A stretch of 44,756 bases of DNA from an uncultured Cetobacterium sp. (GCF_945952365.1 NZ_CAMFHX010000005.1:70832-115587); one strand, 5' to 3'; counted from the first letter of the stretch, positions 25,627-35,067 are shown. Program-made: numbers and translations. Notes: generated by a model not told the origin, from the letters alone.

Positions 25627-28600
25627 CTACATATCCTTCAATATCTCTAATAAAATCGACTTTTTCTCTTCCTCTTTAAGAGCCATACCCATAGATTTAA
25701 TAGTTGCTTCTAACTTCGTCTTCAACATCTTTCCAATCGCTGTATGCTCTTTCATGATCTCCAATACAACTCTCTCTCCATTTGATATAATTTGAACAGA
25801 GTTTTCAGAATCAACATTCTCAACTTTTTCCCTTACAGTTAAAAACTCTTTCATCTTATTTTCAAAATCAGTTATATCCTCTAAGCTCGACCAATTTTCA
25901 TAACTAAATCCTTTTATTTTAGCAGTAATATCTAGTATGAATCTTCTATCTCCAGTATATCTATATTTTTTTAACCATGTTTTAATACCGTTATCTAAAA
26001 TGCTATCCTCTTTTTGCCAACTTTCTAAAGCTTCTTTTAAGTCAATCTCTCCTTTTAACTGGTCTATTATTAAGAGTTTTAGTTGCTCTTCAATTTTTAA
26101 CTTTTCATCCTCTAAATAAGTCATCTCAGAGTTTACTAACGAGATAACTTCATCATAACTTTTAGCTCTAGCTCTTTTAGGTAACTCTTCAAATAAAAAC
26201 TTATATGGATCTTTATCTTGGAATAAACCTTTAAATACTTTTGAAAGTAGTTTACAGTTATCTAAAGAAACTCTGTTTATCAATCTACTTAAAGAGTAGA
26301 AGTAACTCTTTAATCCTTCAACTATACCGTTCTCTATATCTAAACTATCTACAAAGTAGATTCCTAAACTTTTCATCAACTCATTTAAATATCTTTCCTC
26401 TTCTTCACTTTTCTCAACATAAGTCAGATAGTACTTCTCAGGATTTTTTTCGATTTTTTCAATCAGATCTCCACTTAAATTTTCTTTTTGTTTATTTTGA
26501 TTTTCAATTATTAAAAGACTATTTTTATTTTTTATTAAAAGTACACCTAAAAACAAAGTAAAAATACCACTTCTTAATCCATAAGCTCTTTTATCACTTG
26601 TATAATCTAAATATAGCTCTTCTAATTGGCACTCTTCATTTTGTAATCTATTTAAAATTTCATCACTTAGCTCCTGCCATTCATCTTTAAGTATTACCTC
26701 TGTTTCACCAATAGATATAATTTTGCTTAAAACAGTTCTTGCTACTGAATTTATTGCTCCTGTTTCTAGGTAAAAACTGTCTTCTAATAATATTTTATCT
26801 CCTTCTAACAACATTTGAAGAAGTGTCGTCCTAACCTTTTTCATTGGAGTACTTATTTTATCTTTATTTAACAACTCATAGTTTATAGGAATATAATTCT
26901 TAAATTTTTCATTTAAATAATAATATGTCACTTGAAGTAAATCTTTTTCTATTTGAGTTTTTCCTAAGTACGTTATCTCTCTCTCATCTTTAGAGAAATA
27001 CCTATTCAGTTCCTCTTTTAAAGTTTGAATCAACTCCCCTTTATATAAACTATACTCCTCTAAAATAGCCTTATTGTTATAATTTTTCTCCAATAAAACT
27101 AAACATTCAATGGCTTCTAACTCTTTTAAAATTCCATCTATTTTTAAATTAGAATTTTTTATATTTGATACAATAATAATATCTTTTAATTTTAAAGAGG
27201 TCTTTATAGAATCATAATCTAAAGCTTTTGATATATTTGTTAAATAAACAACCCTACCATCTACTTTATCTTTCAACTTATCTAAATAACCTATGTTTGA
27301 ACAATCTAAATATATTTGCTGGAAATATCTTGTTATATCCATTTCAAAATTGTATTTAACAGGATAATAGAAATCGAGCTCTATAAATTTATTCAATGAT
27401 TCAGTTAGATTTAGACTGTGTAATTTGTTTATTACATACTCTTTAATCTCCTTTTGAATATTTATATCGCTATCCTCTACAATCTTGTAATGTCTCTTAT
27501 TTCTTTTAAAACTTATTATATTCTCATTTTCTAAATCTTTTACAATTTTATCTAACTCAATATCATCAATATTTAAAGATAACTTTAAAATCTCCTTTGT
27601 TGGCGGGATTTCAATTGGTCTATTGTATATCTGTAACATACCCAAAGTTTTCAGGAATTTTATATGATTAGAATCTTTTACTAAGTTTAAAGCTTTTTTA
27701 GTATTAAAATAGCTTTTATACTCTAAACTTTCATGATTTAAAAACTTAAAGTTTTCTTCAAAATAATCGTATATTCTATCTAGCCCCACTATAAAATCAT
27801 CTTTTAATACACTCTCTAAACCTTTAACATCTCCAGAACTTAGAAAAGCAAACATAGTTCTTTCATTTTGGGCAATCTTTTGAGATAACTCCGGTAATAT
27901 ATATGCTGTTAAATAGTTTAAAGGATAAAAATTTTTTACTGTTTTATCAACAGTTTCAGTTAACAAATTAGATTCAGTAAGATTTTTAATATAGTTATTA
28001 AACTGTTCTATATTTTGGTTATAAAACGCTTCAAACCCATCTTTTTTATAAACTACTTGTGACAATATACTCAAAGAAGTAACTTTATCATAAGTCATCT
28101 GCTCTTTATGAAATCTTCCACTTACCTTTTCCCATTCAAATATATTATCTTCTCTATTCAATTTATTTGTATACTGGAAAATATCTTTATGAGTTATTAA
28201 AAATAGATATGACAAAGCTTCAGAGTTACAGTATTCTGCCATATCCTGTATCTCTTTTACATCAACTTTGTTTATATTTGATTCCAAATATCTTCCAAAC
28301 TCATCAAAAACATAGATAACACCTTTATATGATGTCGTTTCAATAACTTTCTCCTCAAAATCTTTCAGTAAGTCTACAATTTGGAAATTAGATTCATAGT
28401 TTACAAATTCTTCTCCATAAAAAATCTCTTTATATAACTCTTTAAATATTTTTATAGCATTAGAGTTATTATTTTGAAGCTGAAGCTCTATTTTTTCTAA
28501 GTTTATATCTCTTTTTAATAAAGCTTCTTCAAATTTAAAAATTATATCTGAATAGTTCTTTTTCCAAGATTCAATTTTATCTAAAATTATTTTACTTTCC

Positions 28601-29028
28601 AGATTTAAACTTATATTCAAATCTTCCTTTTTTATAACTTCTAGTATCCCGTGTAGCACTGATTTTTCATAGTTAGAGTATCTATCTTTTGCAAATACTA
28701 CTAAATATTTTTGTTCATTAAGCTTTGAATATATCTCTTTTATTGGGAACTTTTCCTCAGCTCTATTTAAAAATATATCTATCTTACTTTTATTTTCTAC
28801 TGATAAAAGATTTAGTAATACCGAAAGAAAATATGACTTTCCACTTCCATATGCTCCTGATAAAATATATGATCCATTTTTTTTATTCAAAACTCCTTTT
28901 GTAAGTTTTGCTAAAAGCTTTATATTTTTCTCTGTAGGAATATATGAATTAATTTTCTCGTTATCTTTGTAATCTCTCTCAATATTTACTGAAAACCCTA
29001 CTTTTGTAATCTCTATTACTTTATCCAT
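25627..29028 (-). CDS. Large P-loop ATPase of the sulfur-linked defence module (BrxC/PglY-like in outline)
   Basis: An 1133-residue protein with a Walker A site GAYGSGKSYF near 58-67 and a Walker B-like VIYVFDEFGRY near 237. The rest is long, charged and mostly helical with no catalytic motif I recognise. Size, early P-loop and DEFG box resemble BREX BrxC/PglY and Dnd-associated ATPases such as DptH only in outline. The ATG at 29028 overlaps the stop of the DUF4007 gene by 1 nt. Last gene of the five-gene operon. Likely the motor or signal-gating part of the system. No PglZ, methylase or Lon-like BrxL is nearby. Confidence 0.8.
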   Translation of the reverse strand: MDKVIEITKVGFSVNIERDYKDNEKINSYIPTEKNIKLLAKLTKGVLNKKNGSYILSGAYGSGKSYFLSVLLNLLSVENKSKIDIFLNRAEEKFPIKEIYSKLNEQKYLVVFAKDRYSNYEKSVLHGILEVIKKEDLNISLNLESKIILDKIESWKKNYSDIIFKFEEALLKRDINLEKIELQLQNNNSNAIKIFKELYKEIFYGEEFVNYESNFQIVDLLKDFEEKVIETTSYKGVIYVFDEFGRYLESNINKVDVKEIQDMAEYCNSEALSYLFLITHKDIFQYTNKLNREDNIFEWEKVSGRFHKEQMTYDKVTSLSILSQVVYKKDGFEAFYNQNIEQFNNYIKNLTESNLLTETVDKTVKNFYPLNYLTAYILPELSQKIAQNERTMFAFLSSGDVKGLESVLKDDFIVGLDRIYDYFEENFKFLNHESLEYKSYFNTKKALNLVKDSNHIKFLKTLGMLQIYNRPIEIPPTKEILKLSLNIDDIELDKIVKDLENENIISFKRNKRHYKIVEDSDINIQKEIKEYVINKLHSLNLTESLNKFIELDFYYPVKYNFEMDITRYFQQIYLDCSNIGYLDKLKDKVDGRVVYLTNISKALDYDSIKTSLKLKDIIIVSNIKNSNLKIDGILKELEAIECLVLLEKNYNNKAILEEYSLYKGELIQTLKEELNRYFSKDEREITYLGKTQIEKDLLQVTYYYLNEKFKNYIPINYELLNKDKISTPMKKVRTTLLQMLLEGDKILLEDSFYLETGAINSVARTVLSKIISIGETEVILKDEWQELSDEILNRLQNEECQLEELYLDYTSDKRAYGLRSGIFTLFLGVLLIKNKNSLLIIENQNKQKENLSGDLIEKIEKNPEKYYLTYVEKSEEEERYLNELMKSLGIYFVDSLDIENGIVEGLKSYFYSLSRLINRVSLDNCKLLSKVFKGLFQDKDPYKFLFEELPKRARAKSYDEVISLVNSEMTYLEDEKLKIEEQLKLLIIDQLKGEIDLKEALESWQKEDSILDNGIKTWLKKYRYTGDRRFILDITAKIKGFSYENWSSLEDITDFENKMKEFLTVREKVENVDSENSVQIISNGERVVLEIMKEHTAIGKMLKTKLEATIKSMGMALKEEEKKSILLEILKDM

Positions 29029-29915
29029 CAAACTAACTCACTTTCTAGTATTTTTTTTACGACTTCTTTCTCTGAATATCTCTTTGTATCTATAGTTATA
29101 TTTTGTAATCCTGCTGCTCTATCTACAGATAACTCATTTTGGAACTCTAACTCCTGTATAGTTTTCTCAAAATTAAGATAACTCATCTTCACTATTTTAT
29201 TTACATACTCGTAAGCTTCTTTTATTGTTATTTGATTTACAATTCCCATCTTTTTAGATTTTCTATAAAGTAAATAGTATATCATGTAATCAGAAATATC
29301 TTTTCTTTCTATATTTTGAAATTTAAACTCACCATTAATCTCTTTTAAATAATTTAGTCTTACAAATGGAGAAACTATATTTTCTTCTGGATTAACACTC
29401 TCTTTAGAATCTTTATAATATGTTTTTATAAAAACATTTATTGTATCTAAAACCATTCTGCTTGAAAACTTACTTCCATTCTCTATATAGTAAAGCTCTA
29501 TACTCTTTTCCAAACTCTCTTTTGTAAATGTAGCACCTTCAGGTAATGAAAAAGCTTTCTCCCAAACTAGAGCTTTCTCTTTTTCTTTCAAAAAAATATT
29601 TGAATGTAAAATCCATAAACTGTTATTATTTTGTAAGTATGGATCTAATTCAAAAACGACTTTCATACTTTCACTTAACTCTATACTTTTAGCTTTTTTT
29701 TCAAGAATACCTAAAAAATCAGCCCAAAACTTTATAGATTCTACCATCTTACTTCCTACACCCAAGATATCTATTGCATTTATTAAGTTAGCTTTAGAGA
29801 AAAATGAACTTTCTATTTTTTTATTTACATCTTGTTCAAACACCTTGTAAAATAGTTTATTTATCCAGTTCTCTCTGACATAAAAAGAACTATGACCACT
29901 CATTATAATTTTCAT
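29028..29915 (-). CDS. DUF4007 protein of the sulfur-linked defence module
   Basis: A 295-residue protein opening with MKIIMSGHSSFYVRENWINKLFY, the beginning typical of DUF4007, a family known mainly beside PAPS-reductase-like genes in defence islands. FFSKANLINAIDILGVGSKMVESIKFWADFLGI also fits. No enzyme motif is visible; a helical, winged-helix-like composition suggests a DNA- or protein-binding role. The ATG at 29915 is chosen because AGAGGT is 4-5 nt upstream and the extra 14 codons of the longer frame fall in the previous gene. It begins 2 nt after the PAPS-reductase-like gene. Confidence 0.8.
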   Translation of the reverse strand: MKIIMSGHSSFYVRENWINKLFYKVFEQDVNKKIESSFFSKANLINAIDILGVGSKMVESIKFWADFLGILEKKAKSIELSESMKVVFELDPYLQNNNSLWILHSNIFLKEKEKALVWEKAFSLPEGATFTKESLEKSIELYYIENGSKFSSRMVLDTINVFIKTYYKDSKESVNPEENIVSPFVRLNYLKEINGEFKFQNIERKDISDYMIYYLLYRKSKKMGIVNQITIKEAYEYVNKIVKMSYLNFEKTIQELEFQNELSVDRAAGLQNITIDTKRYSEKEVVKKILESELV

Positions 29916-29917
29916 TT

Positions 29918-31561
29918 CTACCTCTTTTTTATTTTTAATGCTGATGCTATTAAACATCCCGAATCAAATTTATCTATACATTTTAAGCAGTTTACACACT
30001 TATTTTCATCTACTATGTATTTTCCGTTGCTAACGTATATAGCTCCTGTCGGACAAGCCGAGTTACACCCTTGACAGTAAAGACAACTATTAAATTTATT
30101 AAACTGCTTTTGAATTTTATTGAATATATATTTATCATCAGTTTTCATGATTGTAACTTTAACTTCCGTTCCCTCAATTCTATAAGATAACTTGAAGATT
30201 GGAGTGTTGCCTCTATCCATTAAAATTATTTCAACCGCTTTGTTTTTTTCAAATATCTTCATAGTTCCAAACGGCTTGAAAAGTTGAATAAAATCTTCGT
30301 TTACAGATTTATTTAATACAAACGTTTTTGAATTTTTCTCATTGATACACTCTTTAGCTTCTACAATTATCTCTGTACTTTTTTCTAATCCATCTCCTCC
30401 TTGTCTTGCTTTCCATTTACCATCTTTAACATAATCCTCATAATCTAACTTCCCTATTCTTTTAGAAAAATCAATTAAAAATGAATACCATTTATCATAT
30501 TCCTCTGAATTATATATTGATGAAAGAAGTTCAGACCATGAACCGTTATTTGGACATACCCAACATCCTACTCTTGCAAATCCTTGTCTATATGAATCAT
30601 TAAAATCTAATTCTTCTGTTAGCATATATAACCAAACATCTAAGTCACACCAATCTATAATTGGAGAAGCTACCATCTGTTTTAATATTTTTGGACTTTG
30701 AGATACTTTTTTATATTTAGATCTAGACGCTGACTCTCCTCTTCTAAGACCTAAAAATGTTATTATATTTTCATCAAAATTTGCAAGTGTTGTTCCCATT
30801 GGTCCAGTTTTAAATATTGAGCAGCACCAGCTTTTAACTCTACTTGGTGGTCCAATCTCTTCACACATTTCGAAGAAATTATTCTCTTCATTTCTCTCTT
30901 CGAAAAATGGTGTAAATGGATTTTCCTCTTTAAACCTCTCTACATATTCATATGACTTAGGCAGTTCTAATGTTGTATCTCCAAATATGTGTAAAATACT
31001 TTGATTATTTAAAGCCAATCTCACCAAATGAGAAACAACTGTAGAATCTTTTCCACCAGAGAAAGATACTAGCATCATTCTATTTTTATATTTTTCTGCA
31101 TTTTCAACGATAAAAGGAATTGCTCCTATGAACTCTCCCTCTTCGTCTCTATTCTCACTTTTTACCAGTATATTAAAACGACTACTGTTTGCTTTTATAA
31201 ATTTATCGAAGCAATCTCTTTCAACTTCTAAATGCTCCTCTGTTATTGAAAACTTCATCACTTCTTTCCTTAAATTTTCAATTTCTGATTGAGTCATTTT
31301 TTTAAATTTTGATGTTGCTATTAAACCAACCATCTCACCGTTAACTATATATCTATTCTGTTTTGTTGCCCAAACTGATTTTTTTAAGAATTTATCATCT
31401 AATCTATCTGGAAACAAGTTCATTAATAACCATTTTTCTTGTAAAAATACTGGTCTTAAATCTTTTGCGATCTCTTTTAATGATGATGTCACACCCTCTT
31501 CTAAAATTACTGGAACATTATCTATTTCATTCCAACAAATTTTAACTTCTTTTTTTTCCAT
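29918..31561 (-). CDS. PAPS-reductase/DndC-like PP-loop protein with C-terminal ferredoxin domain
   Basis: A 547-residue protein. The middle part has the PP-loop SFSGGKDSTVV near 164, which binds ATP and adenylates a substrate, as in PAPS reductase and DndC. Cysteines in WCCSIFKTGP and GCWVCPNNG resemble the Fe-S ligands of DndC-type enzymes. The C-terminus is a 2[4Fe-4S] ferredoxin domain: CLYCQGCNSACP near 492-503 and CVNCLKCIDKFDSGC near 523-537. Dnd family members place sulfur in the DNA backbone with sulfur from a cysteine desulfurase, and such a desulfurase is encoded in this operon. DNA modification is inferred, not shown. GAGG start; spacing 17 nt after the DUF262 gene. Confidence 0.85.
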   Translation of the reverse strand: MEKKEVKICWNEIDNVPVILEEGVTSSLKEIAKDLRPVFLQEKWLLMNLFPDRLDDKFLKKSVWATKQNRYIVNGEMVGLIATSKFKKMTQSEIENLRKEVMKFSITEEHLEVERDCFDKFIKANSSRFNILVKSENRDEEGEFIGAIPFIVENAEKYKNRMMLVSFSGGKDSTVVSHLVRLALNNQSILHIFGDTTLELPKSYEYVERFKEENPFTPFFEERNEENNFFEMCEEIGPPSRVKSWCCSIFKTGPMGTTLANFDENIITFLGLRRGESASRSKYKKVSQSPKILKQMVASPIIDWCDLDVWLYMLTEELDFNDSYRQGFARVGCWVCPNNGSWSELLSSIYNSEEYDKWYSFLIDFSKRIGKLDYEDYVKDGKWKARQGGDGLEKSTEIIVEAKECINEKNSKTFVLNKSVNEDFIQLFKPFGTMKIFEKNKAVEIILMDRGNTPIFKLSYRIEGTEVKVTIMKTDDKYIFNKIQKQFNKFNSCLYCQGCNSACPTGAIYVSNGKYIVDENKCVNCLKCIDKFDSGCLIASALKIKKR

Positions 31562-31578
31562 TTTTACATCCTCATTTT

Positions 31579-33675
31579 CTATCTTTCACTTAAATAGTGA
31601 AGCTCTCTTAACAATGTATCTTTTATTATATTAAATCTATTTTCTAAAACTCTTCTATAGTATGCATTTTGTTGTTCATTTTCCTTCTGCAACAAATCTT
31701 TATTTATCATCTGACCTATTCTAGATATATCTTGTACATCTTGCATATACTTTTCAAACCCCATATCTCTAATTTTCCTATTTGCTTCTTTGCTTATAAG
31801 AGTTCTATTTAAAACACTATTTAAAATATGATTTTTATCGTTTCTTATTTTAGAACTCAGCTCTCCATATTTAGTGCCTGTTCCTAAAGGTATTAAATGA
31901 TGATCTTCCAGTTCTACTGATGCTTCTGTTATCTCAAATGCTTTAAGTTTTTTCGAATGATTCTCTGGTAATAAATCAAATGGTTCTAAACTTAAAATAT
32001 AGTATAATAAATTCTTACTAACTTGAGATGGTGTTTTAGAATCATTTAATAATGTTTCTAAATCTGAGTACTCCTCTACATTTAATACCTTCCCTATATT
32101 TTCACAAACTAATTCTTTAACTTTCAAATCTTCTAAATCCTCTTGAATAATCCATCGGTAAATAGTTTTTAAATCATCTACGGTTCTTATATTTTGACGC
32201 TCTCTGTATCTTCCTATAAATATTGATGTCCAGTACCAATATTCAACTTTATCTAATACTTTTTTATTGTTCCAATTTTTATCTTCAGAAAATATATAAG
32301 CCATAGGTAAAACCATTAATTCAAATGAGAAGTTACCAAATTTCGTTATTCCTAATCTAGTATTAACAAACGCTAATGCTCTCAACAATGAAATAACTGT
32401 TTTTTCAGTTAAAGAATTTATATCTTCTGATGAAATTTCAAAAATTTTATCTCTTTTTATATGTTCTAATTTTAACTTCAACGGATCTTTTACATGAGAA
32501 AAAATTGATAATAAGTTTAAATATTGATTTTTAAATCTCTTATTCAACTCCTCTTGTCCTTCAATCAAACCAAAGTTTATTCCATTCCAACTTCTTTCTT
32601 TAAAATCTTGTGGTAACTCAATTCCTAACTCTACAATTCTTTTTATTCTTTGAGTTAAAGATTCTAATTTAGAATCTTTTGCTGCTTTAGCTACAATTAA
32701 ATCATAATTATCTAAAGGTGTCCCACCTTTATTTATTGTTTCGAATATGGCTATTCCTCTACTTATCTCATTTTTTTCTATTTCAATTATCGAAACCTCT
32801 TGTTCTACTAATTTATCTAAGAAATTTATAATTTTAGTTTTCCATTTCATTGACAATTCATACTTTAAACTATTTTTTCTTGTTTCAAATTCATCTATTA
32901 ATTCTTCTTCATCTACTTCAGAAGAAAAATCCTTAAAATAACATTTTATTTTCTCTATTTTTTTTATGTTTTCGTACTCTTCTATCTCATCTATTATTTT
33001 ATCTGCTCTTTTATTTGCAATCTTTTCCACAACTTTATCCTGAAGTTTATTACTCTCATTTAATCCAAATAGTGGAATAAGATTTTGATCAGAACATAAA
33101 TTTGCAAACTCGTTTATCTTTCCTGAATCAGTTGTTTTTTCAAACTGAAATTTTGGATGGTACCAGCAATTTATATTTTTTGTTTTATGAATTTTATACT
33201 CTTGAATAAAATCTATAATTTCACTTGGTGTATATTTTCTTAAACTACCATGCTCAAAATCTAAATTATTATAACCAAATACATCCTCTGTTTCATCATC
33301 TGAAGTTGAAACTTTTAAAAACCATCTATTCTTTATTTTTCCATATAAATCTGAGTAACTATTCTCCCATTCACCTTTAAATAAATCAACAAACATAGCT
33401 TTTAAAGTTGACATTCTCTGCTGACCATCTAAAAGATACATGCACTCCTCTTTAGCACATTCAACTTCATTTGAATAACATAGCTTTCTATAATTAAAAT
33501 CATTACAGCTTCCTTTTAACAAAAGAATGCTGCTTATAGGTAACTCCACTAAAAATGTCGCAAGTAACTCTTTTTGCTGCTTTGTATCCCATACAAAATC
33601 TCTTTGGAAATTTGGAAGTATTATTCTTCCTTCATCTTCGTCTTCAAATATCTCTTTTAATCTCTTTACCTTCAT
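31579..33675 (-). CDS. DUF262 protein with C-terminal HNH-like motif (SspE/GmrSD-like)
   Basis: A 698-residue protein. The N-terminal domain is DUF262 (ParB/Srx-like NTPase fold): ILPNFQRDFVW near 20-29 and LDGQQRMSTL near 80-90. The C-terminus contains DHHLIPLGTGTKYG near 588-601 followed by N-rich NDKNHILNSVLNRTLIS, which looks like the His-Asn HNH site of the DUF1524 nucleases. DUF262-DUF1524 architecture is that of SspE, the phosphorothioate-sensing nickase, and of GmrSD. It is the probable restriction or effector arm of the module. GAGAGGA start, 19 nt after the desulfurase gene. Confidence 0.82.
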   Translation of the reverse strand: MKVKRLKEIFEDEDEGRIILPNFQRDFVWDTKQQKELLATFLVELPISSILLLKGSCNDFNYRKLCYSNEVECAKEECMYLLDGQQRMSTLKAMFVDLFKGEWENSYSDLYGKIKNRWFLKVSTSDDETEDVFGYNNLDFEHGSLRKYTPSEIIDFIQEYKIHKTKNINCWYHPKFQFEKTTDSGKINEFANLCSDQNLIPLFGLNESNKLQDKVVEKIANKRADKIIDEIEEYENIKKIEKIKCYFKDFSSEVDEEELIDEFETRKNSLKYELSMKWKTKIINFLDKLVEQEVSIIEIEKNEISRGIAIFETINKGGTPLDNYDLIVAKAAKDSKLESLTQRIKRIVELGIELPQDFKERSWNGINFGLIEGQEELNKRFKNQYLNLLSIFSHVKDPLKLKLEHIKRDKIFEISSEDINSLTEKTVISLLRALAFVNTRLGITKFGNFSFELMVLPMAYIFSEDKNWNNKKVLDKVEYWYWTSIFIGRYRERQNIRTVDDLKTIYRWIIQEDLEDLKVKELVCENIGKVLNVEEYSDLETLLNDSKTPSQVSKNLLYYILSLEPFDLLPENHSKKLKAFEITEASVELEDHHLIPLGTGTKYGELSSKIRNDKNHILNSVLNRTLISKEANRKIRDMGFEKYMQDVQDISRIGQMINKDLLQKENEQQNAYYRRVLENRFNIIKDTLLRELHYLSER

Positions 33676-33694
33676 TTTTTATCCTCTCTATGAA

Positions 33695-34822
33695 TTAAAA
33701 TATTTTATTTAATGTTTCTTTTAAGCCTTCTAAATCTTGATTACTATTAAAATATCCAACTGAGAATCTAAGTGTTCCTCCATCCTGAGTTCCTATATGA
33801 TGATGAGCAAGTGGTGCACAGTGCATCCCTCTTCTCGTTATAATCTCGTTGTCATTCATAATCTCTTCTAACTCTTGAGGTGAGTAATCAAACCCAGTTA
33901 TTGATAATACTCCAATATTTTTCTCTTTTTCTGAGTGTATTTTTATATCATATGAATACTCCTCTAAAAGTTCATATAACTTTTTAAAGTTTTGTTCTTT
34001 TTTTGATTTTATATTTTCTATTCCTACTTCTAACAACTCATCTGTTGCAATTTTAAGTCCAATCATTCCTAATATATTTGGACTTCCAGCTTCAAACCTC
34101 TCTGGCAGTTCCTCTGGCATCTCTTCATCTTCAGATTTTATTCCTGTTCCTCCATATAGTAGAGGTTTTAAAGAAATTTTTTTATTGTAGATATACCCTC
34201 CTATTCCTGAAGGACCATATAAATTTTTATGACCTGCAAATACTATAAAATCTGCGATTTCAGAAATCTCTGAAAAATCTAAAACACCTCCTGTTTGACT
34301 TGCATCTAAAACTGTAATTGCATCATATTTTTTTCCAGCTTCAAAAATATCAAGAACAGGTAAAATGTTTCCAAAAACATTTGAAGCATGATTAAGTATA
34401 ATTAAATCTGGTTTTTGTGATAAAAATTGTAAATTCATATCCTCTATATCCAATTCAAATTTTTTAAATTTTAAAATTTTCAGCTCTATATTTTTTTCTT
34501 TTGCTACTTTTTTTATAACTCTGTAAACTGAATTATGTTCGAAAGGCGAAATGTAAATTGTTTTTATATTTTCATAATTTAGTCCTAATATTATCTCATT
34601 ACATGAAAAAGTTGCTGAAGAGTTTAATATTACTTCATTTTTTGTTGAAAATATATTTTTGATGTTATTTATTAAATTTTTCTTTATCTCTTTTGCATTC
34701 TTACTTTTATCTGAACTATTTCTAGTAAAATTAATCCCTATCTCTTTGTATAACTCCATTGTTCCATCATATACTCTATTAAACTTTGGATATGTCGTTG
34801 ATGCATTATCATAATAAATCAT
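33695..34822 (-). CDS. Cysteine desulfurase (NifS/IscS superfamily) heading the defence operon
   Basis: A 375-residue PLP enzyme. It opens with MIYYDNASTTYPK, carries the PLP lysine in FAGHKNLYGPSGIGG near 197 and the sulfur-accepting Cys in RRGMHCAPLAHHH near 332. Takes sulfur from cysteine as a persulfide and hands it to an acceptor. A general role in Fe-S or thio-tRNA work would be possible, but its place as first gene of an operon ending in a PP-loop sulfur-transfer protein makes it the likely DndA/SspA equivalent. AAAGGAGT start. Behind a leader with a terminator-like hairpin. Confidence 0.88.
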   Translation of the reverse strand: MIYYDNASTTYPKFNRVYDGTMELYKEIGINFTRNSSDKSKNAKEIKKNLINNIKNIFSTKNEVILNSSATFSCNEIILGLNYENIKTIYISPFEHNSVYRVIKKVAKEKNIELKILKFKKFELDIEDMNLQFLSQKPDLIILNHASNVFGNILPVLDIFEAGKKYDAITVLDASQTGGVLDFSEISEIADFIVFAGHKNLYGPSGIGGYIYNKKISLKPLLYGGTGIKSEDEEMPEELPERFEAGSPNILGMIGLKIATDELLEVGIENIKSKKEQNFKKLYELLEEYSYDIKIHSEKEKNIGVLSITGFDYSPQELEEIMNDNEIITRRGMHCAPLAHHHIGTQDGGTLRFSVGYFNSNQDLEGLKETLNKIF

Positions 34823-34837
34823 ATTTTTACTCCTTTT

Positions 34838-34870
34838 AAAAAAAAAAGACTGATTTTTATATAAAATCAG
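34838..34870 (-). terminator. Hairpin with T10 run in the leader of the defence operon
   Basis: On the minus strand CTGATTTT (34870-34863) pairs with AAAATCAG (34857-34850) with 5-nt loop, then TC and ten Ts (34847-34838). It ends 15 nt before the desulfurase start, so it lies inside the transcript leader. The position suggests attenuation or protection from read-through. Confidence 0.7.
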
Positions 34871-34934
34871 CCATTTTTGTCATTATTTAATTTCTTCATG
34901 CGTCATTTTATTTTTAGAAAATATTTTTAGTCAC

Positions 34935-34943
34935 ATTGTAGCA
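34935..34943 (-). promoter_or_regulatory. Extended -10 promoter of the five-gene defence operon
   Basis: Minus strand TGC + TACAAT (34943-34935), about 113 nt before the desulfurase ATG. The -35 region is weak. Confidence 0.45.
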
Positions 34944-35032
34944 TATTTTATTTTTCTTAACTACTTGAAATTTTTTTAAATTTTTTTAAATTTTCTTCAA
35001 GAAGTCTAAAAAATGTTCTATTTTAGAAAAAA

Positions 35033-35067
35033 ATTAAAAAAAAGAGGCTAGAAAAACTCTAACCTCT
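35033..35067 (-). terminator. Terminator after the yhhQ gene
   Basis: 10-bp stem AGAGGTTAGA (35067-35058) / TCTAGCCTCT (35052-35043) with one G-T pair, then a run of Ts on the minus strand. Confidence 0.88.

Noticed and set aside
23979-26561. Plus-strand open frames inside the zorA and ATPase genes
   Set aside because: They are antisense to long minus-strand genes with clear families, lack ribosome-binding sites and have low-complexity Ser/Leu/Phe-rich translations.
25627-34822. BREX system, suggested by the large ATPase and the PAPS-reductase-like gene
   Set aside because: No PglZ, BrxL, BrxA/B or methylase lies in the window; the DUF262 and desulfurase genes fit Dnd/Ssp logic better.
33695-34822. 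Housekeeping IscS/NifS unrelated to defence
   Set aside because: No iscU, iscR or suf genes are near, and it is the first gene of a tightly spaced operon with a PP-loop sulfur enzyme. A dual role cannot be excluded.
34823-34945. Cysteine T-box riboswitch before the desulfurase
   Set aside because: The leader is only about 105 nt and no T-box sequence or specifier stem is visible.
34968-34997. Repeated AAATTTTTTT units as a regulatory repeat array
   Set aside because: Simple low-complexity A/T sequence in an AT-rich genome, with no link to a promoter or motif.
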